A DNA stretch of 64,000 bases, taken from contig CACYQB010000001.1 of NCBI GenBank assembly GCA_902776435.1, positions 1 through 64,000 of the forward strand. Reading direction: 5' to 3'. The position numbers and the translations under genes are program-made. Below, one piece after another: positions 27,559-36,954 of this stretch. The stretch's first letter is position 1; each line of letters opens with the position of its first letter. Source of the DNA: an uncultured Bacteroidales bacterium. Its GTDB lineage: Bacteria > Bacteroidota > Bacteroidia > Bacteroidales > Muribaculaceae. Under the pieces are notes generated by a model. It ran no database searches. It worked only from the letters and a program-made list of their open reading frames with translations, and was not told the DNA's origin.

Positions 27559-27673
27559 AATAGAGTTGAATAATTAATTTGTCGTTTTTGAAATTTGCTT
27601 GCAAAGATACTCATTTCTCGCCAAAAATAAAAAAAAGTTGTATCTTTGTCCCTCTAAAAAAATTGGAATAGAT

Positions 27674-28114
27674 ATGATAATTCTGATGATAAACGTTAAA
27701 ACCCTCTTTATTTTGGCCATTGTGTGCATTATTGCCGTTTCATGCGCCAGAATGTTCAGTAATAGGGGCACTACAGGCGACAACAGGATGCTTACCTCGT
27801 ATTCTAATGTTAATGTCGAGGAATTCCAGACAATGATAGCCGACCCCAATGTCCAGTTGCTCGATGTGCGCACGCCCGAAGAATATGACGAGGGTCACAT
27901 CGCCGGAGCAACCCTGATTGATGTCAATGACAGTACATTTGTCGAGCGGGCTGTGGCTGCGCTCGATAAGCAACGCCCCGTGGCCGTCTATTGCCGCAGT
28001 GGTCGCCGCAGCGGTCGTGCAGCCAACCTGCTGTCGGCCCAAGGCTATACCGTGACCAATCTCAATGGAGGAGTGATGGCCTGGCAGGACGCAGGCAAGA
28101 CCTTGATCAAGTAA
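27674..28114 (+). CDS. rhodanese-domain lipoprotein
   Basis: 146 residues from the ATG at 27674; a longer frame from 27599 runs through the promoter (TATCTTTG at 27641-27648) and is rejected. Membrane/lipoprotein signal ending VSCAR, then a single rhodanese domain (about 50-145): LLDVRTPEEYDEGHIAGATL and the active-site loop VYCRSGRRSGRAAN with the sulfur-carrying Cys, closing with NLNGGVMAWQDAG. It should act as a periplasmic sulfurtransferase or thiol-handling protein. The NUDIX gene begins 2 nt after its stop. Confidence 0.88.
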   Translation: MIILMINVKTLFILAIVCIIAVSCARMFSNRGTTGDNRMLTSYSNVNVEEFQTMIADPNVQLLDVRTPEEYDEGHIAGATLIDVNDSTFVERAVAALDKQRPVAVYCRSGRRSGRAANLLSAQGYTVTNLNGGVMAWQDAGKTLIK

Positions 28115-28116
28115 CC

Positions 28117-28515
28117 ATGGAGCGCAAGCATTTCAACGTTGTGGCTGCCGTCATCGAGGTGGACGGCAAGGTGCTGTGCATGCAGCGCGGCGAGTCACGT
28201 TATGACTACACCAGTCATCATTGGGAATTTCCCGGCGGAAAGATTGAGCCCGGTGAGACCCCGCAACAGGCTGTGCACCGCGAGTTGCTCGAAGAAATGG
28301 ACCTGGATGTCGAGGTCCACGAGCATCTGGCAACCGTCACTTATGACTATCCCGACTTCACCATCACCCTAGCCGCCTATCGTTGCACGGCCAGCACAAC
28401 CGACTTCACCATGCGAGAGCACGCCGCCAGCCGCTGGCTCCCCTGGGATGAACTGAAGTCGCTCCCCTGGTGCGCCGCCGACGAGCGCCTCATCGAACAG
28501 TTTAGCGAACGCTAG
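28117..28515 (+). CDS. NUDIX hydrolase, MutT-like
   Basis: 132 residues starting at the ATG 2 nt after the rhodanese stop (MERKHFNVVAAVIEVDGKV). The NUDIX box is complete: GGKIEPGETPQQAVHRELLE followed by EMDL, matching GX5EX7REUXEEXGU apart from the last Gly position. Single-domain proteins of this size that begin with HFNVVAAVI are usually (deoxy)nucleoside triphosphate pyrophosphohydrolases that clean oxidised nucleotides. It is the last gene of a two-gene operon ending in a strong hairpin. Confidence 0.88.
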   Translation: MERKHFNVVAAVIEVDGKVLCMQRGESRYDYTSHHWEFPGGKIEPGETPQQAVHRELLEEMDLDVEVHEHLATVTYDYPDFTITLAAYRCTASTTDFTMREHAASRWLPWDELKSLPWCAADERLIEQFSER

Positions 28516-28546
28516 AACACCCCTCTAACCTCTAAACTCTAAACTT

Positions 28547-28581
28547 CGAGCCCCTGAAGTGCATCACACTTCAGGGGCTCG
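28547..28581. terminator. bidirectional hairpin
   Basis: A perfect 15-bp stem (28547-28561 with 28567-28581, loop CATCA) between the convergent NUDIX and carboxynorspermidine synthase genes. The TCTAAAC heptamers at 28522-28546 precede it. Confidence 0.75.
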
Positions 28582-28587
28582 AATGTC

Positions 28588-29784
28588 TCATGCTTCCAGG
28601 TCAATGTTGAACTGCTCGTGCCAGGGCAGGCCCTGCTTGTTGAGTACATCCAGGAACGGATCGGGATCAAATTCCTCGACATTGTGCACGCCTGGCTTCC
28701 TCCACAGTCCCTTGAGGAACATCATGGCGCCTGTCATGGCTGGAACGCCGGTGGTGTAGCTCACGGCCTGCATGCCGGTCTCCTCGTAGGCCTTGTGGTG
28801 GTCGCAGTTATTATAAATGTAATAGGTCAACGGCTTGCCCTCCTTGTCGGTACCGCTGATGCGGCAACCGATGCTCGTCTCGCCCGTGTAGTTCTCACCC
28901 AGGTCTTGCGGGTTGGGCAGCACGGCCTTGAGGAACTGCAGCGGCACGATATCCATGCCCTGGTAGTTGATGGGCTCGATGCTTGCCATGCCGATGTCCT
29001 GGATCACGCGCAGGTGGGTCAGATATTCTTCGCCAAAGGTCATCCAGAAGCGCGCACGCTTAATAGTGGGGAAGTTGATGACCAGCGACTCCAGTTCCTC
29101 GTGGTACATGAGGTAACTCTCACGCGGGCCGATCATGGGGTAGGTGAGGGGCTTGTGGATTTCCAGCGGGCCGGTCTCTATCCACTTGCCGTTCTCCCAG
29201 TAGCGTCCCTTCTGGGTGATCTCGCGGATGTTGATTTCGGGATTGAAGTTGGTGGCGAAGGCCTTGCCGTGGTTACCGGCATTGCAGTCCACGATGTCGA
29301 GGGTGTGCATCTCGCCGAAGTGGTGCTTGGCGGCATAGGCAGTATAGACGCCGCTCACGCCTGGGTCAAAGCCGCAGCCCAGGATGGCGGTCAAGCCAGC
29401 CTTCTCGAAGCGCTCGCGATAGGCCCATTGCCAGCTGTACTCAAAGTGGGCCTCGTCACGGGGCTCATAGTTGGCGGTATCAAGATAGTGTACACCGCAG
29501 CGCAGGCAGGCCTCCATGATGGTCAGGTCCTGATAGGGCAAGGCCAAGTTGATGACCATGTCGGGCTTGTGGCGTTCCAGCAGTGCGACGAGTTGGTCCA
29601 CGTCGTCGGCATCCACCTGGTCGGTAGTGATATTGTCCTTGCCGATAGCCTTGGCCACGGCGTCACACTTGGCGCGGTTGCGCGAGGCAATCACGATTTC
29701 GTTAAACACGTCAGGGTTTTGCGCGCACTTATGAGCGCACACGGTGCCGACGCCACCGCATCCGATAATAATGACTTTGCTCAT
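28588..29784 (-). CDS. carboxynorspermidine synthase (saccharopine dehydrogenase family)
   Basis: 398 residues. N-terminal Rossmann fold with the dinucleotide motif VIIIGCGGVGTVCAH; family features include HYLDTANYEPRDEAHF, ILGCGFDPGVSGVYTAYA and the C-terminal SYTTGVPAMTGAMMFL. In Bacteroidales this protein condenses aspartate semialdehyde with putrescine (or diaminopropane) using NADPH, the first step of the carboxyspermidine route. The window also encodes SpeA (56333-58249), which starts the same pathway. Promoter box TATATTTG on the minus strand at 29814-29821. Distinguished from true lysine-pathway saccharopine dehydrogenase by length and the above motifs; confidence in substrate is moderate. 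Confidence 0.88.
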   Translation of the reverse strand: MSKVIIIGCGGVGTVCAHKCAQNPDVFNEIVIASRNRAKCDAVAKAIGKDNITTDQVDADDVDQLVALLERHKPDMVINLALPYQDLTIMEACLRCGVHYLDTANYEPRDEAHFEYSWQWAYRERFEKAGLTAILGCGFDPGVSGVYTAYAAKHHFGEMHTLDIVDCNAGNHGKAFATNFNPEINIREITQKGRYWENGKWIETGPLEIHKPLTYPMIGPRESYLMYHEELESLVINFPTIKRARFWMTFGEEYLTHLRVIQDIGMASIEPINYQGMDIVPLQFLKAVLPNPQDLGENYTGETSIGCRISGTDKEGKPLTYYIYNNCDHHKAYEETGMQAVSYTTGVPAMTGAMMFLKGLWRKPGVHNVEEFDPDPFLDVLNKQGLPWHEQFNIDLEA

Positions 29785-29922
29785 AACAGGTGTCTAATTT
29801 TCATTCTTTCCCGCAAATATACGACAAAAAACCTATCGTGACAAAAGAATTGTAAAGTTTCTTGTTGTTGACGCTCACAACTCCCCAATTCGTCTATAAA
29901 AACGCATGAATTATCGAATATT

Positions 29923-29955
29923 TTTGTTCTATTTCACTGTTTTCAAGTAATTTTG
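29923..29955 (+). promoter_or_regulatory. promoter of the TonB-type barrel gene
   Basis: TTTG (29923-29926) and TAATTTTG (29948-29955), spacer 21 nt. Confidence 0.6.
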
Positions 29956-30010
29956 CGCCAAACATTAACACGTCAATAACACGACAATTCAATAACACCA
30001 CATTAGAGTC

Positions 30011-32842
30011 ATGAAAAAGATATTCAATGTGCTTTTAGTGAGCTTGTGCTGCTTGATTTCCTTGAATTCGGGCGCTACTGTCATCAATGGCGTGCTGCTG
30101 GATTCACAGGACACCACCGCCCTCATCGAGGCCACGGTCAAGCTCTTGAAGGCATCCAAGGACAGCACAATGGTTAAAGGCACCACGACCGATATCAATG
30201 GTGTCTTTAACATCAAGGGCGTTAAGCCTGGCCATTACCTGTTGCGGTTCTCCTATCTGGGCTATAACGACGTCATCAAGCACGTCAGCGTGGGTGAAGA
30301 CGGCCGCGACGTCAACATCGGCGCGGTCACGATGGATCCTAACACCATCATGCTCAAGGAGGCTGTGGTCGTGGGTGTCAAGAGCCCCATCACGGTCAAG
30401 GAGGACACCATCGAGTTCAATGCCGACACCTATAAGACGCAGGCTAATGCCGTCGTCGAGGACCTGCTGAAGCGCCTGCCGGGTGTCGAGGTGGGCAGTG
30501 ACGGCAAGATCACCGCCAACGGTAAGGAGGTGAAAAAAATCCTTATCGACGGCAAGGAATTCTTCAGCGATGACCCCACGGTGGCCAGCAAAAACATTCC
30601 CGCCGAAATGATCAACAAGCTCCAGGTTATCGACCGCAAGAGCGACCTGGCCCGCTTGACAGGCGTGGATGACGGCGACGATGAGACGGTCATCAACCTC
30701 ACGGTCAAGAAGGGCATGAACAACGGTTGGTTCGGTACGGTCAATGCGGGCTATGGCACCGATAAACGCTATGCGGGTAACGTGATGATCAACCACTTCC
30801 GTGACGGTAACCAGTTTACCATCCTGGGTGGCGGCAACAATACGAACAACCTGGGCTTCGGCGACGGGGCTTCGGGGCGTTTCCAGCGCTTCGGTGGTGA
30901 TCGCGGTGTGACCACTTCACAGTATGCCGGTATCAACTTCAACGTCGGCAGCAAGGAGGACGAGCATTTCCGCGTGGGCGGTGACATCATGTACAGCCAC
31001 AGCGACCGCGACACCCGCACCAGCACTGCGCGACAGAATCTGTTGACCGACTCGGTCAGTTACTACGACGCCAACACTGCCGCTCGTGACAAGGGCCACA
31101 ACCTGCGTGGTGATTTCCGCATCAAGTGGGAGGTGGACAGCAACAATACTCTCGAGTTCCGTCCCAATTTCTCGTTCAACTTCAACAAGAGCGAGCGTGG
31201 CGACTCGTCGCTCACCCGTGCCGGCGATGCGGCCAGGACCTATGTCAACCGCAGTTTGAGCAACTTCAGGAACGATGGGAAGAGTTATGAGTGGGGCGCA
31301 CGCCTGATTTATAACCACAAGGTGGCCAGCCATCCCGGCCGCAGCCAGTCGTTGATGCTCAACTACCGCTATAGTGATGTGCGCGAGGATGCCGACACCT
31401 ATACCAACAACACCTACTACCTCCTGGAGGACGAGGACGAACTCATCGACCAGACGGCCAACAACCGCCGTAAGACTCATAACGTGACGGGACGCATCTC
31501 ATGGACCGAGCCCATCGGTGACGTCAAGAACGCACGCTTCCTGGAGTTCTCCTACCGCGGCAACTACCGCTACACCACGAGCGACAAGATGGTCTATGAC
31601 AACGATCGCACGGGCATTTGGCCCGGTGGTACTATCACCGATCAGGAGTGGAACGAGTCGTTGAGCAACAGTTTCCGCAACACGTTTTTCAACCAGGAGT
31701 TCAGTGCTGGTTTCCGCCAGGTGCGCAAGGCCTATAACCTGAATGTGGGAATCAGCGTCAACAGCGCCATGTCCAAGAGCAAGGACCTCATCAACAGCGC
31801 CCGCGATATCGCTGAGCGCTGGGCATGGTCGGTGGCTCCCTACGCCCGTTTCCGCTACAAGTTTACCGATACGCGCAACTTGAACTTCTTCTATCGTATG
31901 CGTGCCAACCAGCCCAGCATCGCCCAGTTGCAGCCCGTGGCCGACGTGAGCAACCCGCTCAACGTAATCATCGGTAATCCCGAGTTGAAGCCCACCTTCA
32001 ACCATAATATCAACCTCAGGTTCGGTGACTTTGCCCAGGGCGCCCAGCGCAGCATCATGGCAATGATGAACGTTGATTTTGCCCAGAACAGCATCGTTTC
32101 GGATGTGACCACCGACGAGCTGACAGGTGGACGCATCACCAGTTATACCAACGTGGGCGGCGTGTGGAGCGCCATGGCGATGAACATGTTGAGTTTCCCC
32201 TTCGGAGCCAGCAAGGTATGGTACTTCACCAGCCACATGTTCACCCGTTATGGTGTAACCAAGAGTGTCACCAACGGCGTTGAGAACCGCAGCAACACCT
32301 GGATGATCAACTATTCGCCTGGCTTGGCGTTCCGCAACAGTGTGTTTGACATTGAGTTGCGTCCCCGTTACAGCTTCCAGAACACCACGACCTCGGCGCT
32401 CAAGTCCAACGCCCGCAACATCCACACCTGGGGCGGCATGTTCGATGCTACCTATTCGGCGCCTTTCGGTCTGGTTGTCAGCACCGACCTGCGCTACAGC
32501 ACCACCAGCGGTTATAGCGCCGGTTACAACAGCGACCAGTGGATCTGGAACGGTTCGCTCGCCTATCAGTTCCTGAAAGAGAAACAGGCGGCCGTCACCA
32601 TCTCGGTCTATGATATCCTGGGCCAGCGCAAGAACATCTACCGCAACGTGACGGGTGACTACATCGAGGATATCAACTACAACTCTCTGGGCCGTTACGG
32701 CATGGTGACTTTCACCTACCGCTTCAACACCTTCAAGAAGGGTGAACAGCCCAAGGACCGCAACGCTGATCGCTGGGATGGCCCTGGCCGCTGGGGTGGT
32801 GGCGGTCCTGGCGGACGTCCCGGTGGTCGTCCTCCCTTCTGA
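30011..32842 (+). CDS. outer-membrane TonB-type receptor with OMP_b-brl_3 barrel
   Basis: 943 residues. Signal peptide about 1-23; a carboxypeptidase-regulatory-like domain (about 24-110, INGVLLDSQDTTALIEATV); plug-like region (about 120-225, LPGVEVGSDGKITANGKEV, IDGKEFFSDDPTVASKNIP); then a large barrel typical of the OMP_b-brl_3 family (RANQPSIAQLQPVADVSNPL, IGNPELKPTFNHN). The C-terminus is unusual: after the last strand (YGMVTFTYRFNTF) comes a roughly 30-residue basic, Gly/Pro/Arg-rich tail (GGGGPGGRPGGRPPF) that would project from the barrel. No SusD gene follows, so it is not a classic SusCD pair. Ligand unknown. Confidence 0.88.
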   Translation: MKKIFNVLLVSLCCLISLNSGATVINGVLLDSQDTTALIEATVKLLKASKDSTMVKGTTTDINGVFNIKGVKPGHYLLRFSYLGYNDVIKHVSVGEDGRDVNIGAVTMDPNTIMLKEAVVVGVKSPITVKEDTIEFNADTYKTQANAVVEDLLKRLPGVEVGSDGKITANGKEVKKILIDGKEFFSDDPTVASKNIPAEMINKLQVIDRKSDLARLTGVDDGDDETVINLTVKKGMNNGWFGTVNAGYGTDKRYAGNVMINHFRDGNQFTILGGGNNTNNLGFGDGASGRFQRFGGDRGVTTSQYAGINFNVGSKEDEHFRVGGDIMYSHSDRDTRTSTARQNLLTDSVSYYDANTAARDKGHNLRGDFRIKWEVDSNNTLEFRPNFSFNFNKSERGDSSLTRAGDAARTYVNRSLSNFRNDGKSYEWGARLIYNHKVASHPGRSQSLMLNYRYSDVREDADTYTNNTYYLLEDEDELIDQTANNRRKTHNVTGRISWTEPIGDVKNARFLEFSYRGNYRYTTSDKMVYDNDRTGIWPGGTITDQEWNESLSNSFRNTFFNQEFSAGFRQVRKAYNLNVGISVNSAMSKSKDLINSARDIAERWAWSVAPYARFRYKFTDTRNLNFFYRMRANQPSIAQLQPVADVSNPLNVIIGNPELKPTFNHNINLRFGDFAQGAQRSIMAMMNVDFAQNSIVSDVTTDELTGGRITSYTNVGGVWSAMAMNMLSFPFGASKVWYFTSHMFTRYGVTKSVTNGVENRSNTWMINYSPGLAFRNSVFDIELRPRYSFQNTTTSALKSNARNIHTWGGMFDATYSAPFGLVVSTDLRYSTTSGYSAGYNSDQWIWNGSLAYQFLKEKQAAVTISVYDILGQRKNIYRNVTGDYIEDINYNSLGRYGMVTFTYRFNTFKKGEQPKDRNADRWDGPGRWGGGGPGGRPGGRPPF

Positions 32843-32879
32843 TGATATAGCCACAAAATATATATACTATAATGTACAG

Positions 32880-32909
32880 CCCTGCCGATGGATATTTCGG
32901 CAGGGTTTT
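32880..32909 (+). terminator. rho-independent terminator
   Basis: A 9-bp stem CCCTGCCGA/TCGGCAGGG (32880-32888 with 32897-32905) followed by TTTT, 40 nt after the barrel gene. Confidence 0.8.
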
Positions 32910-32989
32910 CTTTGTGGCGGGTCTATATTCATTCATTGAACTAGTATCGCGCTTCGCGCGAGAAATTAAGCGAAAATTATTATGATAAC

Positions 32990-33183
32990 GTGAACTCGAT
33001 GAAAATAAACTGCTGATACTCAGCTCCCCCTCTTGGATAAGAGGGGGCCGGGGGCGTCAATGCCACCTAAGTCATACACCAACGCGGTAACATCAACGCC
33101 CCTGCCCTTCGGGCACCCCCTCTAATCTTAGAGGGGGAGATGCTAACGCGCTGATTCTTAGTGAACAATTTCATCGAACTCAC
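32990..33183. mobile_element. 194-bp MITE-like element, copy B (reverse orientation)
   Basis: Same length as copy A and the same interior read in reverse. The terminal repeats are GTGAACTCGATGAAAAT at the left and the complement of GTGAGTTCGATGAAATT at the right (33167-33183); similarity continues outward to ATAAC...GTTAT. The two GGGGG/CCCCC hairpins are conserved. Confidence 0.88.
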
Positions 33184-33396
33184 GTTATGATAAGAGACAT
33201 TTTATATTTTTGCTTAATTTCTCGGCCGTCAGGCCGATTAAGAATCAAGTGGCAATTGTGGCACAGCACTTTACTCTGTGTTGTTGTGCGTTTGTGCTAA
33301 TAAAAAACGGAAAACTGTCACCTATTCATTAAATAATACCTACCTTTGCAGCGATTTTATTGACCACTAACCATTTAAACTGATTGAATTGAAGTC
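33184..33396 (+). promoter_or_regulatory. gap with repeat fragment and promoter
   Basis: A fragment of the R1/R2 core (TTAATTTCTCGGCCGTCAGG, then CCGATTAAG, about 33212-33242) is followed by a promoter box TACCTTTG at 33341-33348 for the membrane protein gene at 33397. Confidence 0.55.
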
Positions 33397-34584
33397 ATGA
33401 AAATGCGAATGCGTAGAATGCACATGCCGTTGGCCAAGAGGTATATCCGTTCCCTCAAGCGCGCCCGGCATCGCTTCAGCGGCGTCATCTGCCTGTCCAT
33501 CGTTGTCGCCCTCTTTGGCGGCTTAGCCATCAAGATGGGTGCTGCCAACATGTTGAATACCGTCATGCACACCGCCCACGACCTGCTGTTGAACACCTGC
33601 TTTTTCTTGATGGCCGTCTGTGTCATTACGGGCGCCATCGGACGCCTGTTTGTCGAGTTCGGCGTTGTCGATTTGCTCGAGAAGGCGCTGCGTCCCTTGA
33701 TGAAGCCGCTGTTCAACCTCCCCGGCATGGCCTCGCTGGGTGCCGTCTTGACTTTCCTCAGCGATAATCCCGCCATCATCACCCTCTCTCAGGACAAGCG
33801 CTTCGCTTCTCACTTTAAGAAATACCAGTACATCTCCCTCACCAACTTTGGTACCGCCTTCGGCATGGGCCTCATTGTCATTGTCTTCATGATGGGTTAT
33901 GGCTATTTCAAGGAGCCTCTTGTGGGCCTCGTTGGTGCTGTCTTCGGCTGTATGGTCTCAACGCGTCTGATGCAGTATTTCGTCCGCAAGACGCATCCCG
34001 AGTATGCCGACGAACCTGCCTGCGAACTCACCGAGGCCGACCTCCAGGTCGAGCACGAGGAGTATAAGTCACTTTTCCTGCGCATCCTCAACTCGCTGCT
34101 TGACGGCGGGCGCACTGGCGTGGACGTGGGTCTGGCCATCATCCCGGGCGTTATCATCATCTCGTCGCTAGTGATGATTCTCACCTTCTCTCCCGGTGAA
34201 GGCGGGATATATACCGGTGCTGCTTATGAGGGCGTTGGCGTCCTCCCCTGGTTGGGTGACAAGATCAGCATCGTCTTCCAGGTGCTCTTTGGCTTCAATG
34301 ATCCCCACCTCATTGGTTTCCCCATCACCGCCCTGGGTGCTGTCGGTGCCGCCCTCGGTCTGGTGCCCAAGTTCATCCAGGAGGGTTGGGTCGATGGCAA
34401 TGCCATCGCCGTGTTCACCGCCATCGGCATGTGCTGGAGCGGCTTCCTGAGCACCCACACTGCCATGCTCGACTCGATGCACTACCGCGAGCTCACTTCG
34501 CGAGCCATTCTGTCTCACACCATCGGAGGCCTCTTTGCGGCCATCGTCGCCCACTGGCTCTACTACGCCATCTGCCTCTTGTAA
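33397..34584 (+). CDS. nucleoside-gate domain membrane protein (SpmA/SpmB-like)
   Basis: 395 residues with 8-10 hydrophobic helices and two Gate (nucleoside recognition) halves: residues about 30-170 (NTCFFLMAVCVITGAIGRLF, LTFLSDNPAIITLSQDKRFA) and about 240-390 (DVGLAIIPGVIIISSLVMIL, IGFPITALGAVGAALGLVPK). The halves are separated by a hydrophilic linker (HPEYADEPACELTEADLQVE). Related proteins are described only as conserved membrane proteins with the Gate domain; a solute-transport role is likely but the substrate is unknown. The start is the ATG at 33397 of MKMRMRRMHMP, though ATG codons within the next 30 nt are also possible. Confidence 0.8.
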   Translation: MKMRMRRMHMPLAKRYIRSLKRARHRFSGVICLSIVVALFGGLAIKMGAANMLNTVMHTAHDLLLNTCFFLMAVCVITGAIGRLFVEFGVVDLLEKALRPLMKPLFNLPGMASLGAVLTFLSDNPAIITLSQDKRFASHFKKYQYISLTNFGTAFGMGLIVIVFMMGYGYFKEPLVGLVGAVFGCMVSTRLMQYFVRKTHPEYADEPACELTEADLQVEHEEYKSLFLRILNSLLDGGRTGVDVGLAIIPGVIIISSLVMILTFSPGEGGIYTGAAYEGVGVLPWLGDKISIVFQVLFGFNDPHLIGFPITALGAVGAALGLVPKFIQEGWVDGNAIAVFTAIGMCWSGFLSTHTAMLDSMHYRELTSRAILSHTIGGLFAAIVAHWLYYAICLL

Positions 34585-35012
34585 CCCCCTTATCAGACAA
34601 CAAAGACAACACTTTTTCAGACAACTAAGACAACATGATTACAACAAGAACAACTTGTTTTTAGGCATCCGCTCTGACTGTCTGGAACAAGGATCGCTCG
34701 CTACACTCGCGAGAAATCCAAGAAAATATAAAAAACTTTTTTTGATTTCTTGCGAGCCATCGTGAAGAGGCTTTAGGTTTTAGGCTTTAGGGTATGCGGC
34801 ACCCCCTTTAAACTTTAAACTCTAAACTCTAAACTTTAAACTGCGAGCGAAGCGAGCATTAAGACTTAGCGGCTTTGCGGCTTAGCGTGAGGTTATTGGG
34901 CGCGGAGGGGCGGATGAGGCCGTTGTTTGGAGAATAGAGAGTGGTGTCTTTGATTTAACATTTTTTAATAGTTTTTTTCGTGGGGGAATGTTGTAGTTTC
35001 GACGAAAAGAGT
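34585..35012. repeat. composite intergenic repeat R4
   Basis: Begins with ACAAC-rich DNA and GGCATCCGC (34598-34675), then the A/T core with GATTTCTTGCGAGCC, TTTAGGC heptamers (34771-34795), TAAACTC heptamers (34808-34845) and one right arm CTTAGCGGCTTTGCGGCTTA (34865-34884) ending GCGTGAGG. No gene is evident here. Confidence 0.75.
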
Positions 35013-35020
35013 TAATTTTG
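34991..35020 (+). promoter_or_regulatory. promoter of the first cohesin-like protein
   Basis: TTG (34991-34993) and TAATTTTG (35013-35020), spacer 19 nt. The start codon lies 340 nt downstream, so the transcript has a long leader. Confidence 0.6.
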
Positions 35021-35026
35021 CGTTGA

Positions 35027-35359
35027 ACTATATAGTGATTTCACAACCTATAGAATCGTAAAGTATTTGGAATGAGATTATTAGGAAAGCGTACCTTGGT
35101 TTTTTGGCAATCGTTGTCAAGAAGTATGCGTTGTCCAGTACCCTTAACCCAGTGTTTTCGATTCTAGGCGTGAAACTTAAGGACCAAATGTGATTTACTA
35201 AGCAACTGATTAATGTGGAAAGAATTGAATTAGAGACAAATAATAGTTATCCGAAACGCTTTGATATGCCTTAATTGATTTCCGACTGAATGTAAAAAAC
35301 GAGAGAAATTTGAAATATTTTTATTACTTTATTTATTAACAACTTAAATTTATTCTATT
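35027..35359 (+). promoter_or_regulatory. long structured 5' leader
   Basis: A long-range helix pairs 35047-35058 with 35159-35168 (CCT..AGAATCG with CGATTCTAGG). It encloses a hairpin GTAC/GTAC-closed arm holding TTGGCAA-TCG-TTGTCAA (7 bp). A 31-nt stretch at 35245-35275 (AGTTATCCGAAACGCTTTGA...) recurs at the same distance (about 114 nt) before the start codon of the paralogue. Class unknown; no Rfam family recognised. Confidence 0.45.
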
Positions 35360-36925
35360 ATGAAGAAATTTTTATTTACTCTTGCTGCTCTGCTGATGGT
35401 TGGTAGCATCAGCGCTGAGGAGTATTGCTACATTGAGAACTTCGAGGTAGCTCAGAATCAGCTTGGTACTGAAATCGATGTGCCTGTAATGGCTCACTTT
35501 GACTGCTACTTGAACGCTCTGGATGTTGACGTTATCCTTCCCGCAGGCATGACTTGCGTATGGGCTGAGGATGGTGCTGACTGCGCCGTTGATTATTTCA
35601 ATGCACAGGGCAAGCCCAAAACCGTTTATGCAACTTGGGCTGCTAGTGAAGATTTCACCAACTTCATCGCAATCACTGGTGCTACTACTAAGTCTTATGT
35701 TGAAGTTGATGGCGAGTGGGTTTACTCTGGTGCTCCCAAGTGGGCTCCCGGTGACTATGAGGAGATGCTGGTTCTCACCTTCGCAATCGCTGAGGATTTC
35801 CAGGGTGGCGAAATCGTTGTTGTTACTCGCCCCGCTTGTGGTGAGGACGTTCACGAGAACACCGCTCCTAAGGGTCAGGAGAACTTCCACAACTGCATCG
35901 TTACCGTTGAGGGTGGCGTTCAGCCCCTGCAGGATCTGACCGGTATCATCGAGCTTAGCGAGGTTACCGAGGATGGTCACGTAGCAATCAGCTACACTGG
36001 TACTGAGGATGTAACCATCACCGTTAACGGTGTTGAGTACACCGAGCCCATCCAGCTCGCTGAGGGTACCAACGAACTCACCGTTGTTGTTAGCGCTGAG
36101 GGTTACAATGACCTGACCGGTAATTACACCATCATCTGGACTCCCGTTCCTCCCACGCCCGAGGTAACCGCTACTCCGACCTTCGACTGGAACTCTGAGA
36201 CCTTCACCATCACCGCTATCGGCGCTGGCGAGGTTCTGATGTATGTTGATGGCGAGCCCGTTGCTAATCCCTATACCTTCGAGCAGACCGACGTTGAGAT
36301 GACTTACACCGTTACCGCTACCGCTCAGGAGCCTGGTAAGGAGATCAGTGAGATCGCAACCATGACTGTAACCGTTCCCGCTAAGGAGGTTACCCCCGTT
36401 GATCCCGAGGATCACAATGTAGGTTACTGGTTGGTAATGCTTGACAAGGACATGAACCCCAAGTGGTACAAGCTCGTTGAGGGTGACAATGGTGACTACA
36501 CCACCACCGTTGCTTTGACCTATGACATCTTCGGCCGCTACAACCACGACACCGGCTATCGTGGCGATGTTCCCTTCTACTTCATGGTGGATGGCGTTCG
36601 CTATGGTGCTGAGGAGGAAGAGGTAGTTACCAACCTTGGTCAGGCTCTGTTGAATCCTCTGGCTGCTGCTGAGGGTTACTACACCGTGCCCGTAGGTTAC
36701 AACTACACTCTGGGTATTGCCTTCGAGACCGAGGGTGATGGCATGTTCGTTTATGCTGCTCAGGCTGGCTTCACCGGCGTTGACGAGCTGATGAACGGCA
36801 AGACCGTTGCTAACACTCGCTACTTCAACATGGCTGGTCAGGAGATGACCGAGGCTAACGGCATGACTATCGTCGTTACCACCTACACCGACGGCACTAC
36901 CAGCGCTGTTAAGGTGATGAAGTAA
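35360..36925 (+). CDS. secreted protein with cohesin-like domain and C-terminal sorting tag
   Basis: 521 residues. Signal peptide 1-19. Residues about 22-185 form a cohesin-like beta-sandwich by pattern (NQLGTEIDVPVMAHFDCYLN, then W-P-G-DYEEMLVLTFAIAEDFQGG). Two Ig/chitobiase-like modules follow (about 195-360: TVNGVEYTEPIQLAEGTNEL; MYVDGEPVANPYTF), then a unique domain (about 370-470) and a 45-residue tail GKTVANTRYFNMAGQEMTEA-NGMTIVVTTY typical of Bacteroidales T9SS-type sorting tags. Codon use is strongly biased to GCT, GTT, GGT and ACC, unlike flanking genes with GCC and GTC, which suggests very high expression. Paralogous to 37652-39805. Function as a scaffold is inferred. Confidence 0.8.
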   Translation: MKKFLFTLAALLMVGSISAEEYCYIENFEVAQNQLGTEIDVPVMAHFDCYLNALDVDVILPAGMTCVWAEDGADCAVDYFNAQGKPKTVYATWAASEDFTNFIAITGATTKSYVEVDGEWVYSGAPKWAPGDYEEMLVLTFAIAEDFQGGEIVVVTRPACGEDVHENTAPKGQENFHNCIVTVEGGVQPLQDLTGIIELSEVTEDGHVAISYTGTEDVTITVNGVEYTEPIQLAEGTNELTVVVSAEGYNDLTGNYTIIWTPVPPTPEVTATPTFDWNSETFTITAIGAGEVLMYVDGEPVANPYTFEQTDVEMTYTVTATAQEPGKEISEIATMTVTVPAKEVTPVDPEDHNVGYWLVMLDKDMNPKWYKLVEGDNGDYTTTVALTYDIFGRYNHDTGYRGDVPFYFMVDGVRYGAEEEEVVTNLGQALLNPLAAAEGYYTVPVGYNYTLGIAFETEGDGMFVYAAQAGFTGVDELMNGKTVANTRYFNMAGQEMTEANGMTIVVTTYTDGTTSAVKVMK

Positions 36926-36954
36926 TCCGTCACGGATCTTAAGCTTTAAAAAAA

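Noticed and set aside
31499-32854. Long minus-strand frame (451 codons) opposite the TonB-type barrel gene
   Set aside because: It is the shadow of a real gene with strong third-position bias; similar long shadows lie opposite pyrG (40198-41949) and speA (56909-58246).
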